DNA from: JBBDYG01 sp040901765
GTDB lineage: Bacteria; Planctomycetota; Planctomycetia; Pirellulales; Lacipirellulaceae
DNA: 15,537 nucleotides
Reading direction: 5' to 3'
Assembly (NCBI GenBank): GCA_040901765.1
Contig: JBBDYG010000102.1
Span: 1 to 15,537 of the forward strand
The position numbers and the translations under genes are program-made. The notes below the pieces were generated by a model that worked only from the letters and a program-made list of their open reading frames with translations, searched no databases and was not told the DNA's origin. Positions 5,148 to 14,900 of the stretch are shown here, piece by piece. Position 1 is the first letter of the stretch. Each line of letters starts with the position of its first letter.

Positions 5148-8100
5148 CTAGGCTGCGACGCGATCTTGGCCGACTGAGCTCCGCTGCCAAATAAAGTCAT
5201 ACACGCGCGAGGCAATCTCTTCGGTCTCCGGCTCCGTAAACGGAGGCCGGGGGAGTGCGCCGTAGAGGCGGTCCAAAATGAATACCCTAACCTCCGCCTG
5301 TGTCGCTTCCGTCCGCGTCCAGGCCGGCATGGGCTCGAGCAGGTCCCGCAGAGACGAGAGCAACATCTTGCTCGCCTGCTTAAGCCGTTCGCGATCGGAT
5401 TTCTTGATGTTCGCCTTGAACAGCAAGTCAAACAACGCCAGCTCGTCGTCAGTGAGGCCCTCTTCTGCGGCGCGCCTCTGCTCGGCATCAAGGCTCGCGG
5501 CGAGCGCAACAAGCTGGGCGAAGGTTGCTTCCACGGTCGCGCGATCCTTTTCTCGATTGTAGTCCGCGATGATCTCCTGGTACTTCTTATAGAAGTCCAT
5601 CCGCAGCGGGTTCTGCGCGAGCATCTGAGCCAGCTTGCTCTCGACTACATCCCGGATGTCCTGAAGCGCAGCATGCTTGCGGCGCACCCTGGTTGCAAAC
5701 TCTTTCCGGAGCTTTTCGAAATCGATCTGGCTCAGGTCGACCCTTAGCCCTTCGGCGTGGTCGGTGCCCGGGGTGGCGGCTCGGATAGCCTCATTGACAA
5801 TGCGGTGCAGCTCCTTGAGCACTTCAGTCACGTCCGCCGTGTCGCGCCGGTCCTGCAGCTTCTTGTAGATGCATTCTATGTTGTCGTGGCGTTCTGCATG
5901 TGCCAATGCGCTCGGTTCCATGAGCAGCGCCTTGAAGCGCATGAACACCTGCCGCGCGATGATCTCGTAGCGACGTTTTGCCTCGTCCGAGGTGTAGACC
6001 GCGTCGACCGCGTCGCGCAATGCTTCGACACGGTCAAACCCGGTTGCACCGTGCAGCCGGGTCGCATCGAAGCCAAGCCCGAGCAGGTGCTGCTCGGCTG
6101 CGTCGATGGCCTGGACAAGACTACCAACCAGTTCTTCAATCGGTGCGACGATGCTGCCGGGCCCTTCGCCGTCGCCATCGTCGCCCAAGGCATATTGCGC
6201 GAGTGCCTCGCGCAGGCTTTTAAGCATGCCGTTGTAGTCGACGATGACGCCGCAGTCCTTACCCGGGAATACCCTGTTGGCCCGGGCGATGGACTGCATC
6301 AAGTTGTGAGCCTTCATCGGTTTGTCGATGTACAGTGTCGCCAGCGACTCAACATCGAATCCGGTCAGCCACATCGCGCACACTATAGCGATACGGAATG
6401 GGTGCTCCGGATCCTTGAAGGCATCCTCGACCGCCACCCGCTTGCCGTCCAATGTATGGAACCCGGTCTTCATCACCACCCGGTGCGGAATGATGTCGAA
6501 GTCCCACTTGGCGAAATCCCGCACCTCGTTCTGCGCTTCGCTGATGACGATCTCGATGATAGTGCTCTCCATCCACCGCGTCTGGTTTCGCAACGCGTCC
6601 AGCTCTGCAGTCAAACCTTCTAGCGTGTCGGCATCGACGGCTGCGGCAATCTCTGCCTCCCTCACGGGAATGAGCGTCCGAAGCTGGCTGAGTTTGGCGT
6701 TCCAGCGCGGCTCGATACGCTGGAACATCCGCGCGCACGTGATCTTGTCGATGCACACCACCATCGACTTACCTGTCTGCCAGCGGGTGGAGCAGTGCTC
6801 TACGAAATCGTCGGCGAGCTTGTCCAGGCGATCGTCGGCCGTGATCACCTCGTAGTCCTTGCCGAGCAGCTTCTCCAGAAGTGACTGCTGATCCGGATCG
6901 AGATCAGCCTGCTCCACGGCCTCTGCTATTCGGTCATTCAGGTCGAGTCGAGCGATGCCCAGCTTCTCGCCCCTGTTCTCGTACATGAGCTTGACGGTAG
7001 ACCGGTCCTCCACGGACCGCTTGAAGTCATAGCGGGAGACGTAGCTGCCGAAGATTCGCTTGGTCAGCTCGTCGTGTTTGAAGAGCGGGGTGCCAGTGAA
7101 GCCGATGAACGACGCATTAGGCAGCGCCAGTCGCATGTTGCGCGCGAATCTGCCCGCCTGCGTCCGGTGCGCCTCATCGGACACGACGATAATGTCATCG
7201 CGCACACTGTAGGGCGTGGTTACCGGCTGATTGAACTTGTGAATCAGGCTGAAGACGAAGCGGTGATTCCCTTGCAACATCTCGTGCAGTTCCTTGCCCG
7301 AGCCGGCACGTGGCGTGTTCTCGTCCGTAATCCCGCATCCGATAAAGGTGCGCCAGATCTGATCGTCCAGATCCTCGCGGTCCGTCATCACAAGGAACGT
7401 GAAGTTGCCGGATAGCATACGGCGCACTTTTTCAGCGAAAAAGGCCATCGAGTAGGACTTGCCGCTCCCCTGCGTGTGCCAGAACACGCCCAGACGCCCG
7501 AGGTCCTCATGCGCGCGTTTCAGCAGGGGTATCTGGTCGTCTATCCCGTCGAGGCCGACCACGGGCCGCGCAACCGCCGAGTCAAATGCAGACTCGGCGA
7601 CCTTGCGCAGCTCCGGCTTCGACATCCGATACTCGATCAGCCGCTCCGACGGCGGGATTTGCTTCTTCAACTCTTCCTGGCGAAGGACGGACGCAACGGC
7701 GTTGTTGACGCCCAGCACCTGATGGTTCCGTGCCACGATCTTCCGTGTGCCGCCGGCGCGGCTGTCGTCGAACAGAAGGAAGTTCTCGACTAAGTCCAGC
7801 AGCCGATCCTTCGCAAGCATCCCATCGAGCAGCGCCTCCGCGTCCAGGCGCGCCTTGTCCCTCTCGGTGTGGCGCTTCCACTCGACGAAGTGCTCCCATT
7901 TGCTTGTGATCGAGCCGTAGCAAGCCTGGTCGCCGTTGCTCACCACAAGGAACGCGTTGTGATGGAAGGCGTGCGCGATGCTGTGCTCGGAGAGGTAGTC
8001 GGTCAGGTTATTGTCATAGCCTGCGCGAATGTTCAGATAGACGGCCTTCAGCTCGATGAAGGCCAGCGGGAGACCGTTTACGAAGCACACCAGATCCGCT

Positions 8101-8555
8101 CGCCGATTGTAGTGCGGCACCCGCACGCCCTGAACCTTTAGTTCCCGGACGGCGAGGAAGCGGTTCTTGGCAACGTTCCTGAAGTCGATCACCTGCGCAT
8201 GCGCGTGCCGTTGTTCGCCCGTCCCGTCCCGCCACTCCACCGGCACCCCGCCACGGATGAACCCGTAGTGCTCTCGGTTGTGCTGGATCAGCGAGCGGGC
8301 GATGTCGATACGGGTCAGCTTCTCGACGGCCTGTTGGCGCGCCGATTCGGGCAGGTCCGGGTTCAGTCGTTCGAGCGCCGCGCGCAAGTCCCGCATCAGC
8401 ACCACGTCGCGCTCAGACGCCCGACCCAGTGTTCCTTCCGGTCCGAAGGTCTCGGCGTTGTAGGCATAGACGCTCTCCCATCCTAGCCGATCGCGGAGGT
8501 GGTCCGCGAAGGTCTGCTGGACGAGGCGGTCCTCGCCGTTGATGTCGGTGATCAT
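5148..8555 (-). CDS. hsdR: Type I restriction enzyme, HsdR subunit
   Basis: The protein has 1135 residues, full length for HsdR. It is the motor and endonuclease subunit of a type I restriction complex: it joins HsdM and HsdS, translocates DNA with ATP and cuts far from the recognition site. The N-terminal nuclease domain shows the PD-(D/E)xK core as RRADLVCFVNG with D154, then FIELK with E168 and K170. The SF2 helicase region follows: TQGSGKS (Walker A, 361-367), VSDEAHR (DEAH at 460-463) and FTGTP (486-490). Further on come WLTGFDV and the motif VI-like QSIARANRV. The helical C-terminus is where HsdR usually binds the methylase. The ATG at 8553-8555 lies 16 bases after the hsdS stop; a two-codon frame ATGCAATGA overlaps it. 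No key residue is missing and no frameshift is seen, so it should be active. It ends the operon. Confidence 0.97.
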   Translation of the reverse strand: MITDINGEDRLVQQTFADHLRDRLGWESVYAYNAETFGPEGTLGRASERDVVLMRDLRAALERLNPDLPESARQQAVEKLTRIDIARSLIQHNREHYGFIRGGVPVEWRDGTGEQRHAHAQVIDFRNVAKNRFLAVRELKVQGVRVPHYNRRADLVCFVNGLPLAFIELKAVYLNIRAGYDNNLTDYLSEHSIAHAFHHNAFLVVSNGDQACYGSITSKWEHFVEWKRHTERDKARLDAEALLDGMLAKDRLLDLVENFLLFDDSRAGGTRKIVARNHQVLGVNNAVASVLRQEELKKQIPPSERLIEYRMSKPELRKVAESAFDSAVARPVVGLDGIDDQIPLLKRAHEDLGRLGVFWHTQGSGKSYSMAFFAEKVRRMLSGNFTFLVMTDREDLDDQIWRTFIGCGITDENTPRAGSGKELHEMLQGNHRFVFSLIHKFNQPVTTPYSVRDDIIVVSDEAHRTQAGRFARNMRLALPNASFIGFTGTPLFKHDELTKRIFGSYVSRYDFKRSVEDRSTVKLMYENRGEKLGIARLDLNDRIAEAVEQADLDPDQQSLLEKLLGKDYEVITADDRLDKLADDFVEHCSTRWQTGKSMVVCIDKITCARMFQRIEPRWNAKLSQLRTLIPVREAEIAAAVDADTLEGLTAELDALRNQTRWMESTIIEIVISEAQNEVRDFAKWDFDIIPHRVVMKTGFHTLDGKRVAVEDAFKDPEHPFRIAIVCAMWLTGFDVESLATLYIDKPMKAHNLMQSIARANRVFPGKDCGVIVDYNGMLKSLREALAQYALGDDGDGEGPGSIVAPIEELVGSLVQAIDAAEQHLLGLGFDATRLHGATGFDRVEALRDAVDAVYTSDEAKRRYEIIARQVFMRFKALLMEPSALAHAERHDNIECIYKKLQDRRDTADVTEVLKELHRIVNEAIRAATPGTDHAEGLRVDLSQIDFEKLRKEFATRVRRKHAALQDIRDVVESKLAQMLAQNPLRMDFYKKYQEIIADYNREKDRATVEATFAQLVALAASLDAEQRRAAEEGLTDDELALFDLLFKANIKKSDRERLKQASKMLLSSLRDLLEPMPAWTRTEATQAEVRVFILDRLYGALPRPPFTEPETEEIASRVYDFIWQRSSVGQDRVAA

Positions 8556-8571
8556 TGCATGGGGGCTCTTG

Positions 8572-9702
8572 TCACACCGCGATCTCCCCAGTCATCAGCT
8601 GAGGAAGCAGCAGGTCGCGGGCAGCACGTAACTTTTGATTGCCGAGCGTGAGCGCTCGTAGCTGCTCAACGATGGGCCGGACAGTGCTCTCGAAGGTACC
8701 AAGCAGAGCGTCGGGCGGTAGCGGCGTCGGATAGGCCTGCATTTGCTTCCAGTCGGCGCGCGGCATCTTTGAACCTTCTCTCATAGTCTGCGCCGTTACG
8801 GCGACAAACGGATCGCTCGAGACCGTCATGAGCACGAAACCTCGGAGTCTCGCTTCAGGCGGACGAATTACTATCGCATCTGAAGATGCAACGCCATTTA
8901 TGAATGCAATGCCTACTTTGTGGAAGTAGGGACGAATCTTCCCGAACAGAATGTCGTCCTCGCGGAAGCGATGCTTGCTGCTCGTCACTTCTTGGGCGTT
9001 TCCCCAATCGTCGAGAGAGATGGAGCGACGCGGCATGTGCTCGAGCCCGATATATGGAGTGTCCCGCGCGAGCCCTTCTGGCTTAACGGCCTCGCGGACT
9101 TCCTCGCATAGCTCACCGAGCGTCTTTGACTCCCACCCCTGTGGCACACCGTTGATGATGCGTGTGTGCTCGTGGCCGGGGAAGCGGAGGCGAACGAACC
9201 ACTCACGGTAGAGCGCTCTCGCCCCATCCTCAAGTAGTCTCATCCGCCGCCGGTTGTTCTCAATCAGGTCGTCGTAGGCGGAGAGGGTGTTTGCGATTCT
9301 CTCCTGCGTGGCGACACTCGGAATCGTGATTGAGTAGGGCCGCAGGTTCTCGATCGTGATCTGCGCCTGCGCCGCTCCAGTATTCAGTTTGTCTTTTAGG
9401 GATTCTTGCCCCAGGCGGTAGAATAGGAACCGCTTGTTGATACGTGTAGCGTCAACACTAAGTACAATAGAGAGGTTCGTGATCCATGATTTCTCCGGGG
9501 ATATCTTGACATCGCCGGTGCCGCCAACGCCGCGAGCAACGACGATGACTTCCGGCTCGTCGTAGAGGTACTCATCGCAGAAACCGGCGATCCTGTATCC
9601 GGTAAAAATTGGGAACGCCGCATCCGCATTGGTCTCTTTGGGAGGCAGCTTCCCATACTTCATTGTGGCGATCTCGCCGAGCTTCACGGAACGCCAACTC
9701 AT
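8572..9702 (-). CDS. hsdS: Type I restriction-modification specificity subunit HsdS
   Basis: The protein has 376 residues, a normal two-domain HsdS. It reads the DNA target and bridges HsdM and HsdR. The first target-recognition domain spans about 1-135, followed by a conserved region with IPSVATQERIANTLSAYDDL (133-152) and NNRRRMRLLEDGARALYREWF, the long spacer helix. The second half opens with PQGWESKTLGELCEEV and ends with a second spacer helix finishing LLLPQLMTGEIAV, both typical of HsdS. The two recognition domains differ, implying a bipartite target that cannot be predicted by eye. The ATG overlaps the hsdM stop as ATGA (9699-9702), and the stop is 16 bases before hsdR. GC content looks lower in part of the recognition domains (9400-9660), as is usual for swapped specificity domains. 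No inverted second hsdS copy is present, so there is no sign of phase-variable shuffling here. Confidence 0.96.
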   Translation of the reverse strand: MSWRSVKLGEIATMKYGKLPPKETNADAAFPIFTGYRIAGFCDEYLYDEPEVIVVARGVGGTGDVKISPEKSWITNLSIVLSVDATRINKRFLFYRLGQESLKDKLNTGAAQAQITIENLRPYSITIPSVATQERIANTLSAYDDLIENNRRRMRLLEDGARALYREWFVRLRFPGHEHTRIINGVPQGWESKTLGELCEEVREAVKPEGLARDTPYIGLEHMPRRSISLDDWGNAQEVTSSKHRFREDDILFGKIRPYFHKVGIAFINGVASSDAIVIRPPEARLRGFVLMTVSSDPFVAVTAQTMREGSKMPRADWKQMQAYPTPLPPDALLGTFESTVRPIVEQLRALTLGNQKLRAARDLLLPQLMTGEIAV

Positions 9703-11822
9703 GCCCCTAGCTCCTCGAAGTTCTCCTGAATTGTCGTCGCGAGCTTCGCCGCTTCCTTGTTGAGATCGGCTAGCTCGGTATGGATGTCGCGCAGGGTTTG
9801 CTCGAAGTCGAAGTCCTCATCCACTTCGAGCGGTGCGACGCCGACGTAGCGGCCGGGAGTGAGGCTCCAGTCGGCCGCCTCGATCTCCTTGCGGTCCACG
9901 AGCTTCACTAGCCCCGCGACGGCTTCGAGTTCCGCTTTCGGGAAGCGGTCCTGTAGCCACGCCACCTGCCGGTGGAAGTAGGCGGCGTGCTTCAACTGCT
10001 CGACCGCAGACTTGCGCTCCTCATCGAGCTGTTTCACCAGCCGGCCCGCCGCGCGACGGTCCCAGGCGGCGTAGATGGCGTCGTCCGCCGCCATCTCCGC
10101 GCCTAGGTCCCCTACCCGCGCGGCGAGCTTGTAGAGCAGGTCCACCTGCTTGAGAAGTCCGCGAATCGCCTCCGCGTGGGGGTCGAACTCTTTGCGCGCC
10201 GCATGCTGAGCGTCGTTCTTGGCAGGAGCCGCCTTCGCGTACTTCTGGCCAAACGCCGCAAGATTAGTGCGGAGTTTCATGGCGTCAGCGTCGTAAAGTA
10301 ATGCGGCCTCGCGCAATTCGGTGACGGCGTCGTCTAGCGCCTGCTTCTGGGCAGCGTCGAGGCCGGCGTGCTTTCCTGTTGCCTCGGCGAGCGCGTCGAA
10401 ACGGCAGCGCAGGTCCGCCAGCGTGGTCTCGAAGGAGGAGAGTGCTCCCGGTACGGTGGCGCTCTCGGCGCAGACTCGTCCGAAGTAGTTCTTCACCAGC
10501 CCGAGAAAGCGCTGCTGCTGGTGGCGATAGAGCCAGACGATCGCCGCGAGGTTCTGCATCTGCTCGGGCGAGAAGTCGTAGATCTTGCGCGTGACTTTGC
10601 GGTAGACGTTCCGCGCATCGAGCATCAGAACCTTGTCCGTGCGCTCGCGCGGCTTGGCTCGGTCGAAGTGCCACAGCTCGCAGGGGACCGTGCGGGTGTA
10701 GAAGAAGTTGGGGCGGATGGAGATCATCACGTCCACGTCGCCCGTCTCGACAATCTTCCGCCGCACGTCCTTCTCGCCGTGACCGGCGCTCGAGGCTTGT
10801 GAGGACATCACGAAGCCGGCCCGGCCCTTCGCAGCCAGGTAGCTCCAGAAGTAGGAGATCCAGAGATAATTACCGTTGCCCACCTTCTTCTGCTTGTTCA
10901 CACCCGGCAGGCCGAACGGCAGTCGCGGATCGCCCTTGATCCGCTCAGCGTCCACGAGGTCCACGTTAAAGGGAGGATTGGCCATCACGAAGTCGCACTT
11001 GCCAGCGAGGGTGTGCTCGTCCTGGTAGTAGGTGATTGCCTCGGCGATCTTCCCCTCCAGTCCGTGCACCGCGAGGTTCATCTTGGCAATGCGGATGGTG
11101 TCGCGATTCTTTTCTTGGCCGTAGAACACGACCTTCTTCGCCGTGTTACCGCCCTCGTGCTCGATAAAGTGGCTCGACTGCACGAACATACCGCCCGAGC
11201 CGCAGGCCGGGTCGAACACCGTGCCGTGATCTGGTTCGATCACGTTGACGATTGTCTGCACAATTGAAGACGGCGTGAAGAACTCGCCGTTGTCATGCGC
11301 CTTCTGGATCGAGAACTTCGCGAGGAAGTACTCGTAGATGCGCCCGAAGATGTCGCCGGTGGCTTGCTTGATCTGCGCGCTGTTGAATAGGCGCATGAGG
11401 TCTTCGAGCACCCTGGGCTCGAAGATACCGTAGTCCTTGGGCAGAACGCCGAGGAGCGGCTCGAACTCCGCCTCAATGGCGGTCATCGCTTCCGTGACGA
11501 GGTTAGGCAGATTGGCTCCGCTCAGGGCCGCCTGTTGCAGGATCCAATCGTAGCGCGCCTTCTCGGGGAGGTAGAGCGAGCGACGCGCGATGTAGTCAGC
11601 AGGGAGCACTCGGCGCTTTGGCATCTTCCCGGTCGCCTTATCCGTCTCAATTTGCTTATGAGCGACATCGAAGCGATTCGCGGCGTGGCGGAGAAAAATG
11701 ACACCGAGTACCGGCATGAAGTAGTCGGTGGACGTGAGCTTCGAATTGGCGCGGAGATTGTCTGCCGCTTCCCAGAGGTCATTTTCCAGCTTCTCGATGT
11801 CCTTGAATGCGTCGTTGTTCAT
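9699..11822 (-). CDS. hsdM: Type I restriction-modification DNA methyltransferase HsdM, long form
   Basis: The protein has 707 residues. It is the adenine-N6 methyltransferase subunit that modifies the site chosen by HsdS with S-adenosylmethionine. The N-terminal HsdM helical domain covers about 5-130 (LENDLWEAADNLRAN, YFMPVLGVIFLRH). The methylase domain carries GEFFTP (179-184), DPACGSGG (motif I, SAM binding, 204-211) and NPPFN (motif IV, catalytic, 282-286). After about residue 440 there is an extra helical, Ala/Lys/Glu-rich stretch of some 270 residues that looks like coiled coil. Well-studied HsdM proteins have about 500-530 residues, so this is the longer subfamily. The ATG is at 11820-11822; a four-codon frame MHTT lies just upstream and no strong Shine-Dalgarno is seen. 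The gene follows the NTPase-TPR gene after 157 bases; no convincing promoter was found there, only a poorly spaced TTGTTC/TAACAA pair. First gene of hsdMSR. Confidence 0.96.
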   Translation of the reverse strand: MNNDAFKDIEKLENDLWEAADNLRANSKLTSTDYFMPVLGVIFLRHAANRFDVAHKQIETDKATGKMPKRRVLPADYIARRSLYLPEKARYDWILQQAALSGANLPNLVTEAMTAIEAEFEPLLGVLPKDYGIFEPRVLEDLMRLFNSAQIKQATGDIFGRIYEYFLAKFSIQKAHDNGEFFTPSSIVQTIVNVIEPDHGTVFDPACGSGGMFVQSSHFIEHEGGNTAKKVVFYGQEKNRDTIRIAKMNLAVHGLEGKIAEAITYYQDEHTLAGKCDFVMANPPFNVDLVDAERIKGDPRLPFGLPGVNKQKKVGNGNYLWISYFWSYLAAKGRAGFVMSSQASSAGHGEKDVRRKIVETGDVDVMISIRPNFFYTRTVPCELWHFDRAKPRERTDKVLMLDARNVYRKVTRKIYDFSPEQMQNLAAIVWLYRHQQQRFLGLVKNYFGRVCAESATVPGALSSFETTLADLRCRFDALAEATGKHAGLDAAQKQALDDAVTELREAALLYDADAMKLRTNLAAFGQKYAKAAPAKNDAQHAARKEFDPHAEAIRGLLKQVDLLYKLAARVGDLGAEMAADDAIYAAWDRRAAGRLVKQLDEERKSAVEQLKHAAYFHRQVAWLQDRFPKAELEAVAGLVKLVDRKEIEAADWSLTPGRYVGVAPLEVDEDFDFEQTLRDIHTELADLNKEAAKLATTIQENFEELGA

Positions 11823-11979
11823 GTTGTTAGGTCGTGTGCATGGCTGCCGGGGGATTCTCTATTTTGTTACCTGACGCTTAGGACTAGGCGAACAACGTGA
11901 AATGCTAAGCGGATGCGGCCCTGTGAACCGTGCCGGAGTACCGCTTGCTCACCAGATCCCCCGTCTTTGGTGCTAGCCG

Positions 11980-14900
11980 CTATTGAAGCTCGGCTGTGTC
12001 GTTGTCCATTCCGCGCAACGCGTCAAGTGCTTTTATGTAATTCGGCTTGATCGCAAGAGATCGCTCGAAGGCCTCTTTTGCCAGGACGTGGCGATTTGTC
12101 GCATGAAGCGCCTTACCCAACACGTACCAGTAGTGCGCCTGGTAGGGGTTAATGGAGCACGAGGCGCGCAGCGGTTCGACGGCGCCCTCTGAATCGCCGA
12201 CCTTCAATCTCACGACTCCCAGAAGGTGCATGTATTGGGCGTTTTGTCCGCCTAATGCCGCCATATCCTCTAGCAGAGATGCAATGGCCTTAGGTGCTTG
12301 ACGCAGTAACTCTTCTACAAGGGCCAAGATATGGGGTGCAACTCTTGCGTTTCTATTGAGATTGTCGTGTGCGAGCGCAATGGCTTCGATCGGCCGTCCT
12401 CCGTTGCTATAGACCGTTGCGAGATGTCTCCAAGCCGTGGAGGACTCTGGGTTAGCATTCACCTGCTCTAACGCTTGGGCCTCCATTACGGCGTTATCAG
12501 GACCGACGAGCTCCTGTACTTGTTGAAGCGCTAGGCCTGCGTCCTCTTCTCGGCTTAATCTCGCCAGGCTCATCGCGCGAGCACGCCATGCGCCCACGTG
12601 CTCAGCGTCGAGGGCGATAGCCATATCTGCGGCGGCGATAGCTTCGCCGTGTAGCCCGGCCCTTCGGTAAGCTATGGCGAGCTCGAGCCAACGGTCTGGC
12701 GAATCGCACAATTCCGCGGCCCGCTGTCTAGCGTACAGCTGGTAGTCGGGCCTTGCCGGAAACTTCGAGAGGTTTATGGCAAGGCTTCGCCAAGCATCAG
12801 CGTGGGACGGATTGGCATCGATGGCGCGTTGTGCCGCGGCGGCAGCCTCGGAGTAGTTACCGTGCATGCCGTATGCGACGCTGAGATCGTACCAATTATC
12901 GGGCATGACGCAGACTTCCTTCGCGCGACAAAACGCTTCTTGTACCTCCTCGGACTTCGCGGGCAGCATCGAGAGATTTAACGCGAGACTTATGGACGCA
13001 TCGACATGCAAGGGGTCAATTTTGAGGGCGGCTCTAGCTGCCTCCACGGCTTCAATGGACTCTCCGTTCTTTCCGAAACCGACGCTTATACGACTTAGAA
13101 GGTCCGGATCAGTTGCGCGTTTCGCCGCGGTGCGAAGGCTTTCGAGGCCCTCTTGTTTGCGCCCGTCCGAGGTCAATGCGCGGCTCAAACTGACCCACAC
13201 GGAAGCATCCGTGTCGTCTAGCTGTTGAGCTCGACGTAAAGCTGCAACTGCCTTTTCGCTATTACCCGATCTATCATGGGCGATGCCAAGGATGTGCCAA
13301 GCATTGTGATCGAGCGGATCTAGGCTCGTGGCTTGATCACATGCCGCGATTGCCTTGTCGTGCTGGTTGACCCGATCGTAGGCCACTCCCAGGCTATACC
13401 AAGCTTTTGCATTTCGGGAGTTGAGCTCGCACGCCGTCCGAAGGGCAGAGATGGCCTCGTTGTACATTCTGCGTTTGCTCAGTACTACCCCGAGATTCAG
13501 CCACACGAAGTCGTATTTTGGAGCGAGTAGCGTGGCCTGGCGCGCAGTGTCGACTGCGAGAGAATGCGCACCTGTGCGTGTTTGAGCGTAGGCGAGAGCG
13601 ACTAGCGCAAAAGGGCTTTGGTCATCTGCGCTAACGGCAGCTTGAGCAGCTTGCAGAGAATCTTGGCTTTTCCCCGCCCGGTCTAGAAGTGTGGCAGCGG
13701 CTGTCAGGAGCGGAGCAAACGTAGGAGCCCGTTTTATCCAGGCTTGGACGATCGTAATTCCCTCGTCTACGAAACCGAGCTCTACGCCGAGTCGTTTTGA
13801 TACTTCAGGAATCAAGGGCAACAATGCCCGGAACTGGTCCTTTCCCTTCGAAAACCGTACGAGGCTAGAGGTTACAGCTGGAATAGCCTCACCAAGATCG
13901 ATTCGTTCTTCTATGTAGGCCGTTGGACAGATGACGACCCCGCGATAGTCGAACATCCAGGCTCGCAGGTCACGTCGAATTGAGCGTGTGATCTTTCTTT
14001 TCTCTATCCATCGCCAGCGGCCTTTATCACAAAGACGTGCTGCTAGATCCACAACTAAGAAAAACTGTGCTGGTAGACGAAGCTGATAGAGACTCGACAA
14101 TGCCTCGAAAACGCAACGTCGATAGGGGAAGGCCGAGATCGTCGTGGCGTAGACGTTTCGTTCCCAATCGGCCGGATACCGAAAATCGTAGTCACGCATA
14201 TTGTCGAGCGTTATGAGACCAGGCTTACCATTCCGTCGGGAACTCTCACGGGCCAGCGCTGTTATGATCCCCGAGCAGGTCCCATCGCTTTTCCCAACGA
14301 TTAGCTGCGTCGCGCCTGGTTCAACGTCGAGGCGAAAGTAGCTTGCAACGGCCCGAAGAAACGGCTCTCGTGCTGCGCGATGCACCCCGGGAAGTTGGAA
14401 TTGGGTGAATCCGGACCACACATTCGCGTTTAACCGTAGGCGGGCACGAAGCTCAGGCTCGTCACGTGCGGTTAGAACTACGCGCCAATCTCGCCCGGCA
14501 TATCGTTCTTGCATCCAACCGATGGTTGCCGAAAGCCGATCGTGAAATGATCGGGCATTAGTGCCATCAGCCGCATCACGCGGTGGCAGAACACATCGCT
14601 GATCTATGTCGTCAATAAAGAGGATTATGTTGCGTGGCGACCAATCAGACGGGATAGCGCGCTCTGTCGGCCTGTCAAAGTCTTGGTGCGCGCGCAAGAT
14701 CGTAAAATCCTCGCCTGCGCGTTGTGCAAGCCGCTTGAACAGCTCAATGCATTCCCTCGTTTTTCCTAGCCCAGAGCGCCCTGTGACCATGAGCAACTGT
14801 GTATCCAGCTGTTTCTCGAGGGCCTCCTGTCGTTGGCCGACGAAACGGGGTTGATACTCCAACGCTGCATACTGGCCAAACAGTTCCTTTTCCAGTGGGT

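Noticed and set aside
5757..6623. 288-codon plus-strand frame antisense to hsdR
   Set aside because: It lies wholly inside hsdR, whose motifs are clear, and its product has no recognisable domain; long antisense frames are expected in GC-rich genes.
8572..11822. Phase-variable type I system with inverted hsdS copies
   Set aside because: Only one hsdS is present and no recombinase gene or inverted recognition-domain repeat was seen.
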